From: Liolophura sinensis
Taxonomy: Eukaryota > Mollusca > Polyplacophora > Chitonida > Chitonidae
Length of the DNA: 64,000 bases
NCBI RefSeq assembly: GCF_032854445.1
Contig: NC_088307.1
Location: 13,406,017 to 13,470,016, forward strand
Reading direction: 5' to 3'
Shown here: in pieces, positions 40,578 through 52,040 of the stretch
How positions within the stretch are numbered: position 1 is the first letter of the stretch
Layout: every line of letters begins with the position of its first letter
Program-made: the position numbers and the translations under genes
The notes under the pieces: generated by a model
Databases searched by the model: none
Told to the model about the DNA's origin: nothing
What the model saw: only the letters and a program-made list of their open reading frames with translations

Positions 40578-40645
40578 GACCTTCCCACGTACGGCTGGAG
40601 AGAAAGCCAGCAATAGATGGACTTGAACTCACAACAACCGCATAT
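40578..40645 (-). mobile_element. SINE-A head-side fragment
   Basis: GACCTTCCCACGTACGGCTG then GACTTGAACTCACAACAACC GCATA, reverse orientation. A decayed tail piece (40900-40960, TTATTTATTTATT ... ATACTCAAGAATAG) may belong to another copy. Confidence 0.7.
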
Positions 40646-40960
40646 ATACATATACTTGTTACATTTACCATAAATGAAAAAATATAGAACTGTACATGCA
40701 TGTCGCTACAATCGAAATAGAGAAATTTTGATAACCGAAATAGGGGTCTCCATACAATCGCATGTAAAGATGTCGCTTTGGCATCTGAAATGGCATGTAA
40801 TTATATAATCGTTGTACAGAAAGTTAAGGTATACGCACGTCTTACCGATCACGTGACGCTCTTTAACTAAAATGCGTCAAACAACAGGCTCGGTATTATT
40901 TATTTATTTATTCCTTTGTTTGACCGGTGTTTTGTTCGTTATACTCAAGAATAGTTCAAT

Positions 40961-41923
40961 TAGTTATTTTTTTATATGTGAGTGTTCACATATAAAAGTT
41001 ATATATTGTGCTGTTTGTTTATTTGTTTAACATCGCTTTCAACATTTTTTCGACAATTATCATCACATATGTACATGTATCTATACTTCAAGTTATCCAG
41101 CGTGAATGTCATGCAGCATTCTGGTGTTACTGTAATTCTTCAACCTTTTGGTATGTTTGCAAGGTGTTTATTCATGCATGCTCTGAAGGCATTATTCTGT
41201 GTGAACTGATGAAATTATATACTTTTTGTGAAGCCCTGAAACGAGCTAATCCAACCAAACAAAATCCTTCAAGAGCATTGCCTATATTTAGATTTACAAT
41301 TCACCATTGTACCTTAATTATATGAACGGAATATACGCCGCTTACGCCCGTACATGATAACCGTCATGTTTAGGCCTATACGTCGGAGGAAACGTGAACT
41401 AGTGCCGGCAGATACACATCTGTCTTCCTCTGGTAGGCACTGGCAAGTAAATAAAACTTCCTGAATTAGATCTGTTTTCGAACCTCCGCCGTTAGGGCCC
41501 GATGGACTGCACGGAGCAATGCTAACCCCTCAATAGTTTATTGAACTAACGGACGCTTTCTCTCAGCATGTTCAACACCTACCACATTCATAATGTACCC
41601 CAAATACCTTCCCGTCCCAAAATCAAATATAAGACTTCATGCTATTTTTTTTATGAATTTATGTGTAAAAAAATAGTATTTCTTGATTTTAAGACCAATG
41701 CCCATAACCCGTTATACATTTATATTCACTTACAATTAATACTTACATAAGCCACATAAGCGCGTTGCATGTCATTTGAACTTGTGTGCAAGCAAGCAAC
41801 TTAATTTCAAGTCTACTGATATTTAAAATATATTTAAAATTTTACTTATAGACATTTGCCTTCGCCTTTACTGTGTTTTAATTTCTCTCCAGCAAGAAAT
41901 GAGTTGCAATTTCACCGGAATGA
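40961..41923. other. No gene recognised
   Basis: AT-rich. Frames of 75-105 codons at 40982-41325 on + overlap one another and show no domain. Confidence 0.45.
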
Positions 41924-42088
41924 TTTATTTTTTTATTTATTTATTTGATTGGTGTTTTAACGCCGTGCTCAAGAATATTTCACTTATACGACGGCGGCCA
42001 GCATTATGCTGGGAGGAAACCGGGCACAGCCCCGGGGAAACCCACGACCATCCACAGATTGCTGGAAGACCTTCCCACGTACAGCACC
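41924..42088 (-). mobile_element. SINE-A, reverse, head missing
   Basis: TTATTTATTTATTTGATTGG TGTTTTAACGCC through GACCTTCCCACGTACAGC. Confidence 0.93.
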
Positions 42089-43196
42089 CGGAAATGAGAA
42101 ATTCTAAGAAGCCGTATATACATGCATGCATACATACCAATTATCAAATATAGATCGATCGATCGACAACAACTAATACTTAGCCGACAAATAAAAGTGA
42201 AATATTAACAACTGGAACTGTGAAATGAATACCGTAACTCTAAAATCGTCTGAATATTCACAAAAGTGGCATGATGGGGAATTGAAACGCAGGCTTACGT
42301 TATATGGCCCTTTTTATAACAAATAACGTGATGGAAATGGGACCAAAGGCCGCAGTGACGTACCGGCAACCACATAATAACACCAGAAACTGTATGTATG
42401 GATTGAATAACATTCCTCCAATCTAAGTTTAATTTCATTCGTTTAATATGCATATTTTCTCGTGTATACAGAAAGTGGAGAGAAGAATATGTTGGCGAGT
42501 TTTGCAACGCGCGAAGTGAATAAAAGAAAAGAAAAACTTCCTGGTTCCCGAGCCTTACATACTAAGCGGGCAGGCCCGAGAATCAGCATGGAAGAAAAGT
42601 CTAGTGTCATTCGAGATCACGCGCCTTTCTACGTGATCCTACGGTACCGAGACGTTCTAATCTCAACGGAGGCAGTAGGTACATGTCTATTTAAGAATGC
42701 ATCTCTATCTCCCACGCAGAGAGGGCTAAGGAGGGGAGGTAACTCTACATAACCATTGTGACCACCTGTCACATTTATTTATTTATTTATTTATTTATTG
42801 AATCCGTCAAGGAATTGATTTGTTTGTGCTGGCGATTATTTGTCTTACCGTCTGTCTGTCTGTGTGTTCGTCTTTCTGTTCTTCAGCAACATTATGGAAA
42901 AAGTTATGGATGGACTTGAATGAAATTTTGTGCACATATTTGCCTTACGCTTAAGGCCATTCTATTATATTTTGGCGATACTCTAGATAGAGAACAAGAT
43001 ATGGAAATTAATTTTTTAAACAATCTTTTACTTTTTTGTGACATTTAAATATAGTCGAATTTCAGCCATATATTTATCCACATTATATTCACTTATTTAT
43101 ATTTAGTGATAAAGTTTGTATTACGATCTAACTACAAAATGGGTAAAATGGGTGCCACATGAAGACACCAGTTAAATTAAGTCATATAACCAGCGA
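42089..43196. other. No gene recognised
   Basis: Contains GATCGATCGATCGA at about 42153 and a TTTA run at 42773-42800. The 96-codon + frame at 42462 has no domain. Confidence 0.5.
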
Positions 43197-43566
43197 GCAT
43201 TTCTGATTGCTCAGTTGGTAGAGCGCCCGCTTCGGGAGCGGTAGATCCAGGGTCAATCCTGGGTCGAGTCACACCTAAGATCTTATAAGAAGACGTTGTA
43301 ACTTGCTCGCTTGGCTTTCAGCATGAAGGGGATAGTGCAACGACTGGTTGACCCATATCAGTAAAATGCCTCAGGCGGGACAGCTTACGTGCCTTCGGTA
43401 AGGCGTCTCAGTGAAGCAGCACTATATAAAAGAGCGGTGGGAATCCACCCTGCAACAAGGAGGCACATTACATTCACTCTAAGGATTCCTTCGTCGTCAA
43501 ATGACTGAAAAATTGTTACGTACGACGTTAAACCCCAAACACTCACTCGCTCAATCACTCACTCAC
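43197..43566 (+). mobile_element. SINE-C, full length
   Basis: Head ATTGCTCAGTTGGTAGAGCG then CCCGCTTCGGGAG, body with GTTGACCCATATCAGTAAAA TG, tail GACTGAAAAATTGTTACGTA CGACGTTAAACCCC and a CACTCACT-rich end. Confidence 0.93.
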
Positions 43567-44159
43567 ACACACTCAGTGAGTATTTCAACTGATGCATGTA
43601 CATATATGTCCAACAGTTTATGCAATGGCTTTTTCCTGGACATAAACTGAGTTACATACAACCAATTTTATGTACTATTGAAACATTCACTATATCCAGA
43701 GTAGACAAAGAGAATGCAACCGATATAGCGAATCTTTACCACTGATGGATAAAGCAGACATGCAGAGTTTTGTCCCTTTGACTGTAGTCCGGAAATAGTA
43801 CATCTAGCTGTGGCAAAGCCTCGCGCTCTCGAAGCGCTTTCCCCACGGATCAGACAAACGTAGATTCAAACAACAGCAGATGGTTACAGCGGCTCAAACT
43901 TTGGTTCTGTGTTACAATCAAATGTAGCTTAAAACACCCATCATAGTATTAACATAGGAAAGATCATGTAATATCTTTCTCTGCTTTAGTCCAAAACTTT
44001 GTTTAAAAAATAAATTCCTCACCGCCCGTACCTGGGAAGATCTTTTGTCACGACCCGAACTGTCTGTATTATAAAGAGATGGCTTGTTCGAAATACACGA
44101 CAGCTTAGCCCACAAAAAAGTAACCAAAACCAGCAGATTTTATTTTACAACAATTTATT
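43567..44159. other. No gene recognised
   Basis: Unique sequence; a 25-bp SINE-A scrap (CCGCCCGTACCTGGGAAGAT) lies at 44022-44045. Confidence 0.4.
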
Positions 44160-44262
44160 AGGTTTAACAAGAACAGATAACAAGACTTATACAAATACTA
44201 AAGTACTTAAGTTTAACAACAAAGGATAGCAGTATCTATACAAATACTAAAGTACTTACATG
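44160..44262. repeat. Two-copy 49-bp repeat
   Basis: ATACAAATACTAAAGTACTT A occurs at 44189-44209 and 44238-44258, each after GTTTAACAA and an AGATAACA/GGATAGCA stretch. It lies just 3' of the - strand ORF described next. Confidence 0.8.
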
Positions 44263-44853
44263 TACAACGGTGTCAAGTCCAAATGGACGCATATATTCCA
44301 CAATGATTAAAAATTGTACAGAGGCAATATTCATAAGAGGGAAAATCCACAATATAACTGAGTGTATGACGAAATATACACAAAATTCCACAGACAGGGT
44401 CCGTGTACTAATAAGCACTGTGTACACAAGAGAACAAATTAAATAAACAAATTCAGACTGAACAAGTGCTCGGTGGAGATATGATGTAACAAAGCCAGAG
44501 GCTATAAAGACACCAAAATTCAGCACAAAAGGCCTACTAAAGTAACACACAGCGAAAGCATCCAAAACTCTCAATAATTCTCCTTTCTCCTCTTTTGACC
44601 TGCTTTCATAGGTCTTACATAGACTGGTGGAATTTTCTAGAATAAGAAAATTCCTGAACACTTGTTGCAAACAAACAGGCCCCGAACTGAGCGTATTCTG
44701 GAACATTCTAAGGCAGAGGCAGACAGCAGGCGCTGAACTCAGCATGTGTGGCAAGCTAAATTTAGAAGTTGACGGCAGTTGTTCACATAACACTATCAGT
44801 AACCTGCGAACGGTCGTGAGTTTCCTCCAGGCTATGCCCAGTTTTTCCGCCAT
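44236..44853 (-). CDS. Hydrophobic 205-codon ORF, uncharacterised
   Basis: A - strand frame from ATG (44851-44853) to stop. The first ~20 codons read antisense through a SINE-A piece. The rest is outside any repeat I recognise and holds several hydrophobic stretches in its second half (NFGVFIASGFVTSYL, FVYLICSLVYTVLIS, YFVIHSVILWIFPLMN). Two AATAAA signals on the - strand (44154-44159, 44139-44144) follow the stop by about 80-95 nt, and GTTCGCAG before GTTACTGA could be an acceptor inside the SINE. It could be a terminal exon of a real transcript, a transposon end, or a chance frame in T-rich DNA. I recognise no family. Confidence 0.25.
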   Translation of the reverse strand: MAEKLGIAWRKLTTVRRLLIVLCEQLPSTSKFSLPHMLSSAPAVCLCLRMFQNTLSSGPVCLQQVFRNFLILENSTSLCKTYESRSKEEKGELLRVLDAFAVCYFSRPFVLNFGVFIASGFVTSYLHRALVQSEFVYLICSLVYTVLISTRTLSVEFCVYFVIHSVILWIFPLMNIASVQFLIIVEYMRPFGLDTVVHVSTLVFV

Positions 44854-44872
44854 AATACTGACCGCCGTCGTG
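44800..44872 (+). mobile_element. SINE-A, 5' half of an interrupted copy
   Basis: GTAACCTGCGAACGGTCGTG AG to CATAATACTGACCGCCGTCG TG. It continues at 45199-45262 after the SINE-C insertion. Confidence 0.9.
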
Positions 44873-45198
44873 AGTGAGTGAGTGCTTGGGGTTTAACGTC
44901 GTACTCGACAATTTTTCAGTCATATGACGACGAAGGAATCATTAGGGTGCATGTACGTGTAATGTACCGCTCTTTTATTTAGTGCTGCATCACTGAGACG
45001 ACTTACCGAAGGCAAGTAAGCCGCCCCGCCCGAGCCATTATACTGATACGGGTCAACCAGTCGTTGCACTACCCCCTTCATGCTGAACGCTAAGAGAGGA
45101 AGTTACAACTTCCTCTTTTAAAGTCTTAGGTGTGACTCGATCAAGGATTGATCCTGGATCTACCGGTCCCGCTCTACCAACTGTGCTATCCGGGCCGG
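44873..45198 (-). mobile_element. SINE-C, full length, inserted in a SINE-A
   Basis: Reverse SINE-C: tail (GTGCTTGGGGTTTAACGTCG TACTCGACAATTTTTCAG) first, head (CTCTACCAACTGTGCTATCC GGGCCGG) last. The 14-bp TGACCGCCGTCGTG is duplicated at 44859-44872 and 45199-45212, proving insertion into an existing SINE-A. Confidence 0.97.
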
Positions 45199-45262
45199 TG
45201 ACCGCCGTCGTGTAAGTGAAGTATTCTTGAGTATGGTGGAAAACGCCAAATAAATAAAATGA
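45199..45262 (+). mobile_element. SINE-A, 3' half of the interrupted copy
   Basis: TGACCGCCGTCGTGTAAGTG AAGTATTCTTGAGTATGG then AAATAAATAAA. Confidence 0.92.
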
Positions 45263-45404
45263 ACTTACAGTTAGTTTAACCTGCATGCCATGTACATATT
45301 ATATAAATAAGTTGAATTTCTAAGTAAGTGAAATTTTAATTATCATTATAGATTATCGCAAATGGGCTAGGCTTCTACACTTCTGCTGGTCACGATATAA
45401 ATAG

Positions 45405-45635
45405 TATGAAATATTGCCGATGTGGCGTGAAGCCATAATCATTCATGCATGCATTCATTCATTCCACACCGTTGCACATCATAAACCCTGAGTTCAGTCC
45501 CAGTCTCGGGCTGAGAATTCTCAAAATTCCCCTGCTCCCATTGTTCTTTAGCTTTGATGGCAACTAGTGGTCAACCGCGTTCCCCTGTGTGGTTTTTCAT
45601 GAAATTCTCTGGAGTTCGCTTTAACTGGCAAGCAC
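45405..45635 (+). mobile_element. SINE relics: B/C-type tail and type-D head
   Basis: 45405-45465 (GAAATATTGCCGATGTGGCG TGAAGCCATAATCATTCATG) looks like a decayed common tail. 45478-45635 (GAGTTCAGTCCCAGTCTCGG, CTCCCATTGTTC, GGCAACTAGTGGTCAACC) resembles the front of the type-D element at 18045. Confidence 0.4.
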
Positions 45636-45641
45636 TGCATA

Positions 45642-45855
45642 CATTTTTTTATTTTATTTTTTTTATTTGATTAGTGTTTTACGCCGTAGTCAAGAATATT
45701 TCACTTATACGACGGCCGCCAGCATTATGATGGGTGGAAATCGGACAGAGCCCGGAGGAAACCCACGACCATCTGCAGGTTGCCAGCAGACCTTCCCACG
45801 TACGACCGGAGAGGAGAGCCAGCATGCGCTGGACTTGAACTCACTGCGACTCTTG
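45642..45855 (-). mobile_element. SINE-A, reverse
   Basis: TTTATTTGATTAGTGTTTTA CGCC through GGACTTGAACTCACTGCGAC. Nearly complete; the outermost head is missing. Confidence 0.94.
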
Positions 45856-46129
45856 GCAAGTTAGTGGAGAGCTGTTTCAAGTGCAACGTACAGATATGCA
45901 AACGAGAGTGCAAGTGCTCAAAATGATTTTGAGTAGTAGTCATAAAGCAACATTCTGTGGTACATAATGAATCTGTGGAAGCCATCGAACATGTATCGCG
46001 CAAGTACACGGGAATATGCTATGTAATCAGTATATATAACCATAACAGCAGATTTCAGTTCGTTTCGTTTATTATCCTGGTTTGAACGCACTGAGTAAGC
46101 ATAGCACTACAAATTACTACAAATTAAAC

Positions 46130-46225
46130 GAATTGTTAAATATGACCTTAAACCCCAAGCACGCATACATACAAATTAAACGAATTGTTTAGTATGACGT
46201 TAAACCAAAGCATACATACATACAA
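46130..46225 (+). mobile_element. Two tandem SINE-B/C tail scraps
   Basis: ACGAATTGTTAAATATGACC TTAAACCCCAAGC and ACGAATTGTTTAGTATGACG TTAAACCAAAGC, each followed by ATACATACAAATTAA: the common tail duplicated in tandem. Confidence 0.55.
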
Positions 46226-46757
46226 ATTAAACGAACATGTCACATTATACAACATATTAAGTGCTGTAAAATACATGTACATGTTTATGCTTTTCACCAT
46301 GTTAAAAAGTGTAATGAAGTTTTATAAGTTCATCTTAAATTACAAGATTTGTTTAAACATTTAAAATGCACAGCACACCATGACCTAATATACCGTTAGA
46401 TTACAATATAAACTAAGCTTTTTCTATACTAACGCATATCTATTTAAACGTGCTAACATACCGCGTTCCCGCTTTGCAAGAACCGCCAAAATGTGGCATT
46501 TAACATTATTAAAGTTATATATAACAACTCAAATTAACAGCGTACCACTGAATTCCTTTCTTCTTCCGAGATCGAAAAAGCAATCATAGTTCTTAGAATG
46601 TTCCTGGCGCAGGATTTATAGAAATTCGTAATTTCATGGAACAGTTTTCGACTCAAGTTACTGCGACACAAATGTTTTCATTCTTGACGCCATCTTCGAG
46701 AATCAATCTCAATGTGCACAGAGTGTAACTGTCCTGTATTACCTTCAATAATTCAAT
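46226..46757. other. No gene recognised; 3' flank of the Cys-rich peptide gene
   Basis: AT-rich. Reading the - strand, no AATAAA is seen within ~300 nt of the peptide's stop codon, so its 3' end is unclear. Confidence 0.4.
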
Positions 46758-46982
46758 TTACTCGTTACCACATGAGCTTTTACAGGTTGTACCGCAGTGA
46801 TGCCTCAAGTGGCAGTACTTACAGTACTTGCTGAGACTGAACCAGCAGACGATGCTGTTACAATTCCAAGCATGCTTGCATGCCCAACAATAGTTACATA
46901 GATCGTCCCGACCGTCCACTACATCTAGACCAATGAGCATGGCCGTAACAAAGAGATAAAGAACGGTCACCTTGGCTACCAT
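46758..46982 (-). CDS. Secreted cysteine-rich peptide, 74 residues, uncharacterised
   Basis: Single open exon from ATG to TAA. Residues 1-24 form a typical signal peptide (MVAKVTVLYLFVTAMLIGLD VVDG). The remaining ~50 residues hold ten cysteines at 29, 32, 35, 41, 46, 54, 57, 63, 67 and 71 (C-x2-C-x2-C-x5-C-x4-C-x7-C-x2-C-x5-C-x3-C-x3-C), enough for five disulfides, and are basic and rich in Trp, His and Lys. The start context CCACAATGG (A at -3, G at +4) is strong. Size and design fit secreted host-defence, toxin-like, venom-like or matrix peptides, but the spacing matches no family I can name, so function is open. No repeat overlaps it. No TATA box was found. Confidence 0.65.
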   Translation of the reverse strand: MVAKVTVLYLFVTAMLIGLDVVDGRDDLCNYCWACKHAWNCNSIVCWFSLSKYCKYCHLRHHCGTTCKSSCGNE

Positions 46983-47639
46983 TGTGGTTCCTTTGCGTGC
47001 TTTGCTGGTTGCTGGTTGGATGCTGAGCCAGGTCCGAGAGGATTTGTTATTACTGCGCTGAGCTCTCCGAAGTAGCTTTTTGTTTCTGAACAGTTTTCAG
47101 GCAAGGCGATTCAGTTGTTTAATATGGCTCAACACTTTCTGTTCGCTTGGAATCCCAAATGAAATAGTTCATGCACAACAGGTTCTGTTTTAACAGGGGT
47201 GCATAACTTTCAAGCGAGAATCTCAAAGAAACACCGGTCGCTTCGTGTCTGATCTCCTGCAGAGTAACGATGTGAGTGGTACAGCATCGGAATCCTCTCA
47301 GTTTTTATTCGCCAGGGACTGAGAACTCTCACGCAAACCGCCAATCAACACCCACAGCGTGTAGAGGTTTTTCCCCCTCAATTCTTGTTAAATCGTCAGA
47401 CGATTTTCAAAGAACACAAACCGGAACCAACATGACATAACTTTCCTATCTGATGGTGACACATATGCAGACATCATTCTGAATGCTAGAGTGGCTGGAA
47501 GTGCGTTGGTGAGACCGGTTAAAATATCGTTGTCACTATCCGAGCAAATATAATTTATGGTTGAAAAGAAGAAGAAAATCATCAATTTAAGAAAAACATA
47601 TATAATAGGGGCTTATATGATACCATTAATATATTCGTT
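46983..47639. other. Upstream flank of the Cys-rich peptide gene
   Basis: Unique sequence that should contain the promoter and 5' UTR of the - strand peptide gene. The 65-codon - strand frame at 47388 has no domain. Confidence 0.4.
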
Positions 47640-50600
47640 TAATTTCTCATGCTTTCTCAACATACTTTAATTTCATGTTTACACCAAGCCTCGTCACTTC
47701 AGCAACATCATGATTTCATGTTCACACCAAACCTCGTTAGTTCTAACATACCATATTTTCATATTTATATGAAAAACGTCGTCAGTTATCACATACTATA
47801 GTTTCATGTTCTCACCAAACCTTGTCAGTTGATCAATGCCACAGTTTCATGTTCACACGAAACCTTGTCTGTTATCGCATACCATAATTTCATGTTCACA
47901 CCAAACCTTGTCAGTTGAACAATACCATAGCATCATGTTCACACGACACCTTGTCTTTTATCGCATGCAGTAATTTCATGTTTAGGCCTACACCCAACCT
48001 CCTCAGTTGAACAATACCACAGTGTCATGTTCATACCAAACTTCGTCAGTTATCACATTTCATAATTTCGTGTTCACACCAAACCTCGTCAGTTGAACAA
48101 TACCACAGTTTCATGTTCACAGCTTGCCTGTTATCAGATTTCATAATTTCGTGTTCACACCAAACCTTGTTAGTTGAACAATACCATAATTTCATGTTCA
48201 CACCAAACCTCGTCAGCTGAACAATACCACAGTTTCATGTTCACAGCTTGCCTGTTATCAGATTTCATAATTTCGTGTTCACACCAAACCTTGTTAGTTG
48301 AACAATACCATAATTTCATGTTCACACCAAACCTCGTCAGTTGAACAATACCACAGTTTCATGTTCACATCTTGCCTGTTATCATATGCAATAATTTCTT
48401 GTTCACACAAAACCTCGTGAGTTAAACAATACCATAATTCCATTTTCACACCAAACCTAGTCAATTCTAACATGCAATAATTTCATGTTCTCACCAAACT
48501 TCGTCATTTCTAATATTTCATAATTTCATGTCCACCCCATTCTTCGTCAGCTAAACAATTCCAGAATTTCATGTTCACCCCATTCTTCGTCAGCTAAACA
48601 ATTCCAGAATTTAATGTTTACACCATTCTTCGTCAGCTAAACAATTCCAGAATTCAATGTTTATACAAAACCTCTTGAGTTCTAACATATCATAATTTCA
48701 TGTCCACCCCATTCTTCCTCAGCTAAACAATTCCAGAATTTCATGTTCACACCATTCTTCGTAAGCTAAACAATTCCAGAATTTAATGTTTACACCATTC
48801 TTCGTCAGTTAAACAATTCCAGAATTTAATGTTTACACCAAACCTCGTGAGTTCTAACATATCATAATTTCATGTTCACCCCATTCTTCGTCGGTTAAAC
48901 ACCGCCAGAATTTCATGTTCAACCCATTCTTCGCCAGGTGAACAGTACCAGAATTTCATGTTCACCCCATTGGTCGTCAGTTAAACAATTCCAGAATTCC
49001 ATGTTCACCCCATTCTTTGTCAGTTAAACAATTCCAAAATTTAATGTTTACACCAAACCTCGTCAGTTCTAACATGTCACAATTTCATGTTCACCGCATT
49101 CTTCGTCGGTTTTAACAGTACCAGAATTTCATGTTCACATCATTCTTCGTCAGCTAAACAGTACCGGAATTTTATGTTCACAACAAACCTCGTCAGTTCT
49201 AACAATACCAGAATTTCATGTTCACACCATTCTTCGTCAGTTAAACAGTACCGGAATTTAATGTTCACAACAAACCTCGTCAGTTCTAACAATACCAGAA
49301 TTTCATGTTCACACCATTCTTCGTCAGTTAAACAGTACCGGAATTTAATGTTCACAACAAACCTCGTCAGTTCTAACAGTACCAGAATTTCCTGTTCACC
49401 GCATTCTTCCCCCCATTCTTCGTCGGTTCAACAGTTCCAGAATTTCATGTTCACACCACTGGTCGTCAGTTAATCAGTACCAGAATTTCATGTTCACACC
49501 ATTGGTCGTCAGGTAAACAATTCCAGAATTTAATGTTTATACAAAACCTCGTGAGTTCTAACATATCATAATTTCATGTTCACCCCATTCTTCGTCAGCT
49601 AAATAGTACTAGAATTTCATGTTCACCCCATTCTTCGTCAGCTAAACAGCTCCAGAATTTCATGTTCACACTATTCTTCGTCAGCTAAACAGTACCAGAA
49701 TTTCATGTTCACCCCATTCTTCGTCAGTTAAACAGTGCCGGAATTCATGTTCACCCCATTCTTCGTCAGTTAAACAGTGCCGGAATTTCATGTTCACATC
49801 ATTCTTCGTCAGCTAAACAGTACCGGAATTTCATGTTCACACTATTCTTCGTCAGCTAAACAGTACCAGAATTTCATGTTCACACTATTCTTCGTCAGCT
49901 AAACAGTACCAGAATTTCATGTTCACACTATTCTTCGTCAGCTAAACAGTACCAGAATTTCATGTTCACACTATTCTTCGTCAGCTAAACAGTACCAGAA
50001 TTTCATGTTCACACTATTCTTCGTCAGCTAAAAAGTACCAGAATTTCATGTCCACCCCATTCTTCGTCAGCTAAACAGTACCAGAATTTCATGTTCACAC
50101 TATTCTTCGTCAGCTAAACAGTACCAGAATTTCATGTTCACACTATTCTTCGTCAGCTAAAAAGTACCAGAATTTCATGTTCACACCATTCTTCGTCAGC
50201 TAAACAATACCAGAATTTCATGTTCACCCCATTCTTCGTCAGTTAAACAGTACCAGATTTCATGTTCACCCCATTCTTCGTCAGTTAAACAGTTCCAGAA
50301 TTTCATGTTCACACCATTCTTCGTCAGTTAAACAGTACCGGAATTTCATGTTCACACCATTCTTCGTCAGCTAAACAGTACCAGAATTTCATGTCCACCC
50401 CATTCTTCGTCAGTTAAACAGTACCAGATTTCATGTTCACCCCATTCTTCGTCAGTTAAACAGTACCAGAATTTCATGTTCACACTATTCTTCGTCAGCT
50501 AAACAGTACCAGAATTTCATGTTCACACTATTCTTCGTCAGCTAAACAGTACCAGAATTTCATGTTCACCCCATTCTTCGTCAGCTAAACAGCTCCAGAA

Positions 50601-51866
50601 TTTCATGTTCACATCATTCTTCGTCAGTTAAACAGTACCGGAATTTCATGTTCACACCATTCTTCGTCAGCTAAACAATACCAGAATTTCATGTTCACAT
50701 CATTCTTCGTCAGTTAAACAGTACCGGAATTTCATGTTCACATCATTCTTCGTCAGCTAAACAGTACCAGAATTTCGTGTTCACACCATTCTTCGTCAGC
50801 TAAACAGTACCAGAATTTCATGTTCACACCATTCTTCGTCAGCTAAACAATACCAGAATTTCATGTTCACACCATTCTTCGTCAGCTAAACAATACCAGA
50901 ATTTCATGTTCACACCATTCTTCGTCAGCTAAACAATTCCAGAATTTCATGTTCACATCATTCTTCGTCAGTTAAACAGTACCGGAATTTCATGTTCACC
51001 CCATTCTTCGTCAGCTAAACAATACCAGATTTTCATGTTCACCCCATTCTTCGTCAGCTAAACAATTCCAGAATTTCATGTTCACACCATTCTTCGTCAG
51101 CTAAACAATACCAGAATTTCATGTTCACACCATTCTTCGTCAGCTAAACAATACCAGAATTTCATGTTCACCCCATTCTTCGTCAGCTAAACAGTTCCAG
51201 AATTTCATGTTCACACCATTCTTCGTCAGCTAAACAATACCAGAATTTCATGTTCACACCATTCTTCGTCAGCTAAACAGTACCGGAATTTCGTGTTCAC
51301 CCCATTCTTCGTCAGTTAAACAGTACCAGAATTTCATGTTCACACCATTCTTCGTCAGCTAAACAGTTCCAGAATTTCATGTTCACACCATTCTTCGTCA
51401 GCTAAACAATACCAGAATTTCATGTTCACACCATTCTTCGTCAGTTAAACAATACCAGAATTTCATGTTCACACCATTCTTCGTCAGCTAAACAATACCA
51501 GAATTTCATGTTCACCCCATTCTTCGTCAGCTAAACAGTTCCAGAATTTCATGTTCACACCATTCTTCGTCAGCTAAACAATACCAGAATTTCATGTTCA
51601 CACCATTCTTCGTCAGCTAAACAGTACCGGAATTTCATGTTCACCCCATTCTTCGTCAGTTCAACAGTACCAGAATTTCATGTTCACACCATTCTTCGTC
51701 AGCTAAACAGTTCCAGAATTTCATGTTCACACTATTCTTCGTCAGTTCAACAGTTCCAGAATTTCATGTTCACACCATTCGTCGTCAGCTAAACAATTCC
51801 AGAATTTCATGTTCACACCATTCTTCGTCAGTTAAACAAATCCTATTTTAATGTTCACGCCGAGTC
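47640..51866. repeat. 43-bp satellite, ~4.2 kb, with higher-order repeats
   Basis: About 97 copies of TTCATGTTCACACCATTCTT CGTCAGCTAAACAGTACCAG AAT. The left ~1.4 kb is strongly diverged (CCAAACCTCGTCAGTT variants) and the right part is homogeneous. Near the right end a block of eight units repeats exactly one period later (51167 and 51511, 344 bp apart, same order of ACAGTTCC, ACAATACC, ACAGTACCGG variants). A ~124-bp higher-order unit with AGCTTGCCTGTTATCAGA lies at 48121-48370. Confidence 0.97.
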
Positions 51867-51946
51867 TTGAATGGATACAGCAGATGTCTTTACTGTGCTA
51901 TGTAACTATACAACAGTATGTCATCTTTTTCATGGTTCCTGTTAAT

Positions 51947-52040
51947 TACCATATTACCATCACCATTACCATTACCATCACCATTACCATCACCATTACC
52001 ATCACCATCACCATTACCATCACCATTACCATTACCATTG
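51947..52040. repeat. ATTACC/ATCACC microsatellite
   Basis: Tandem CATTAC and CATCAC hexamers, about 94 bp. Confidence 0.95.

Noticed and set aside
49087-49473. 128-codon + frame with repeated SCSHHSSS
   Set aside because: Produced by 43-bp satellite units (129 bp per three units); lost as soon as units vary.
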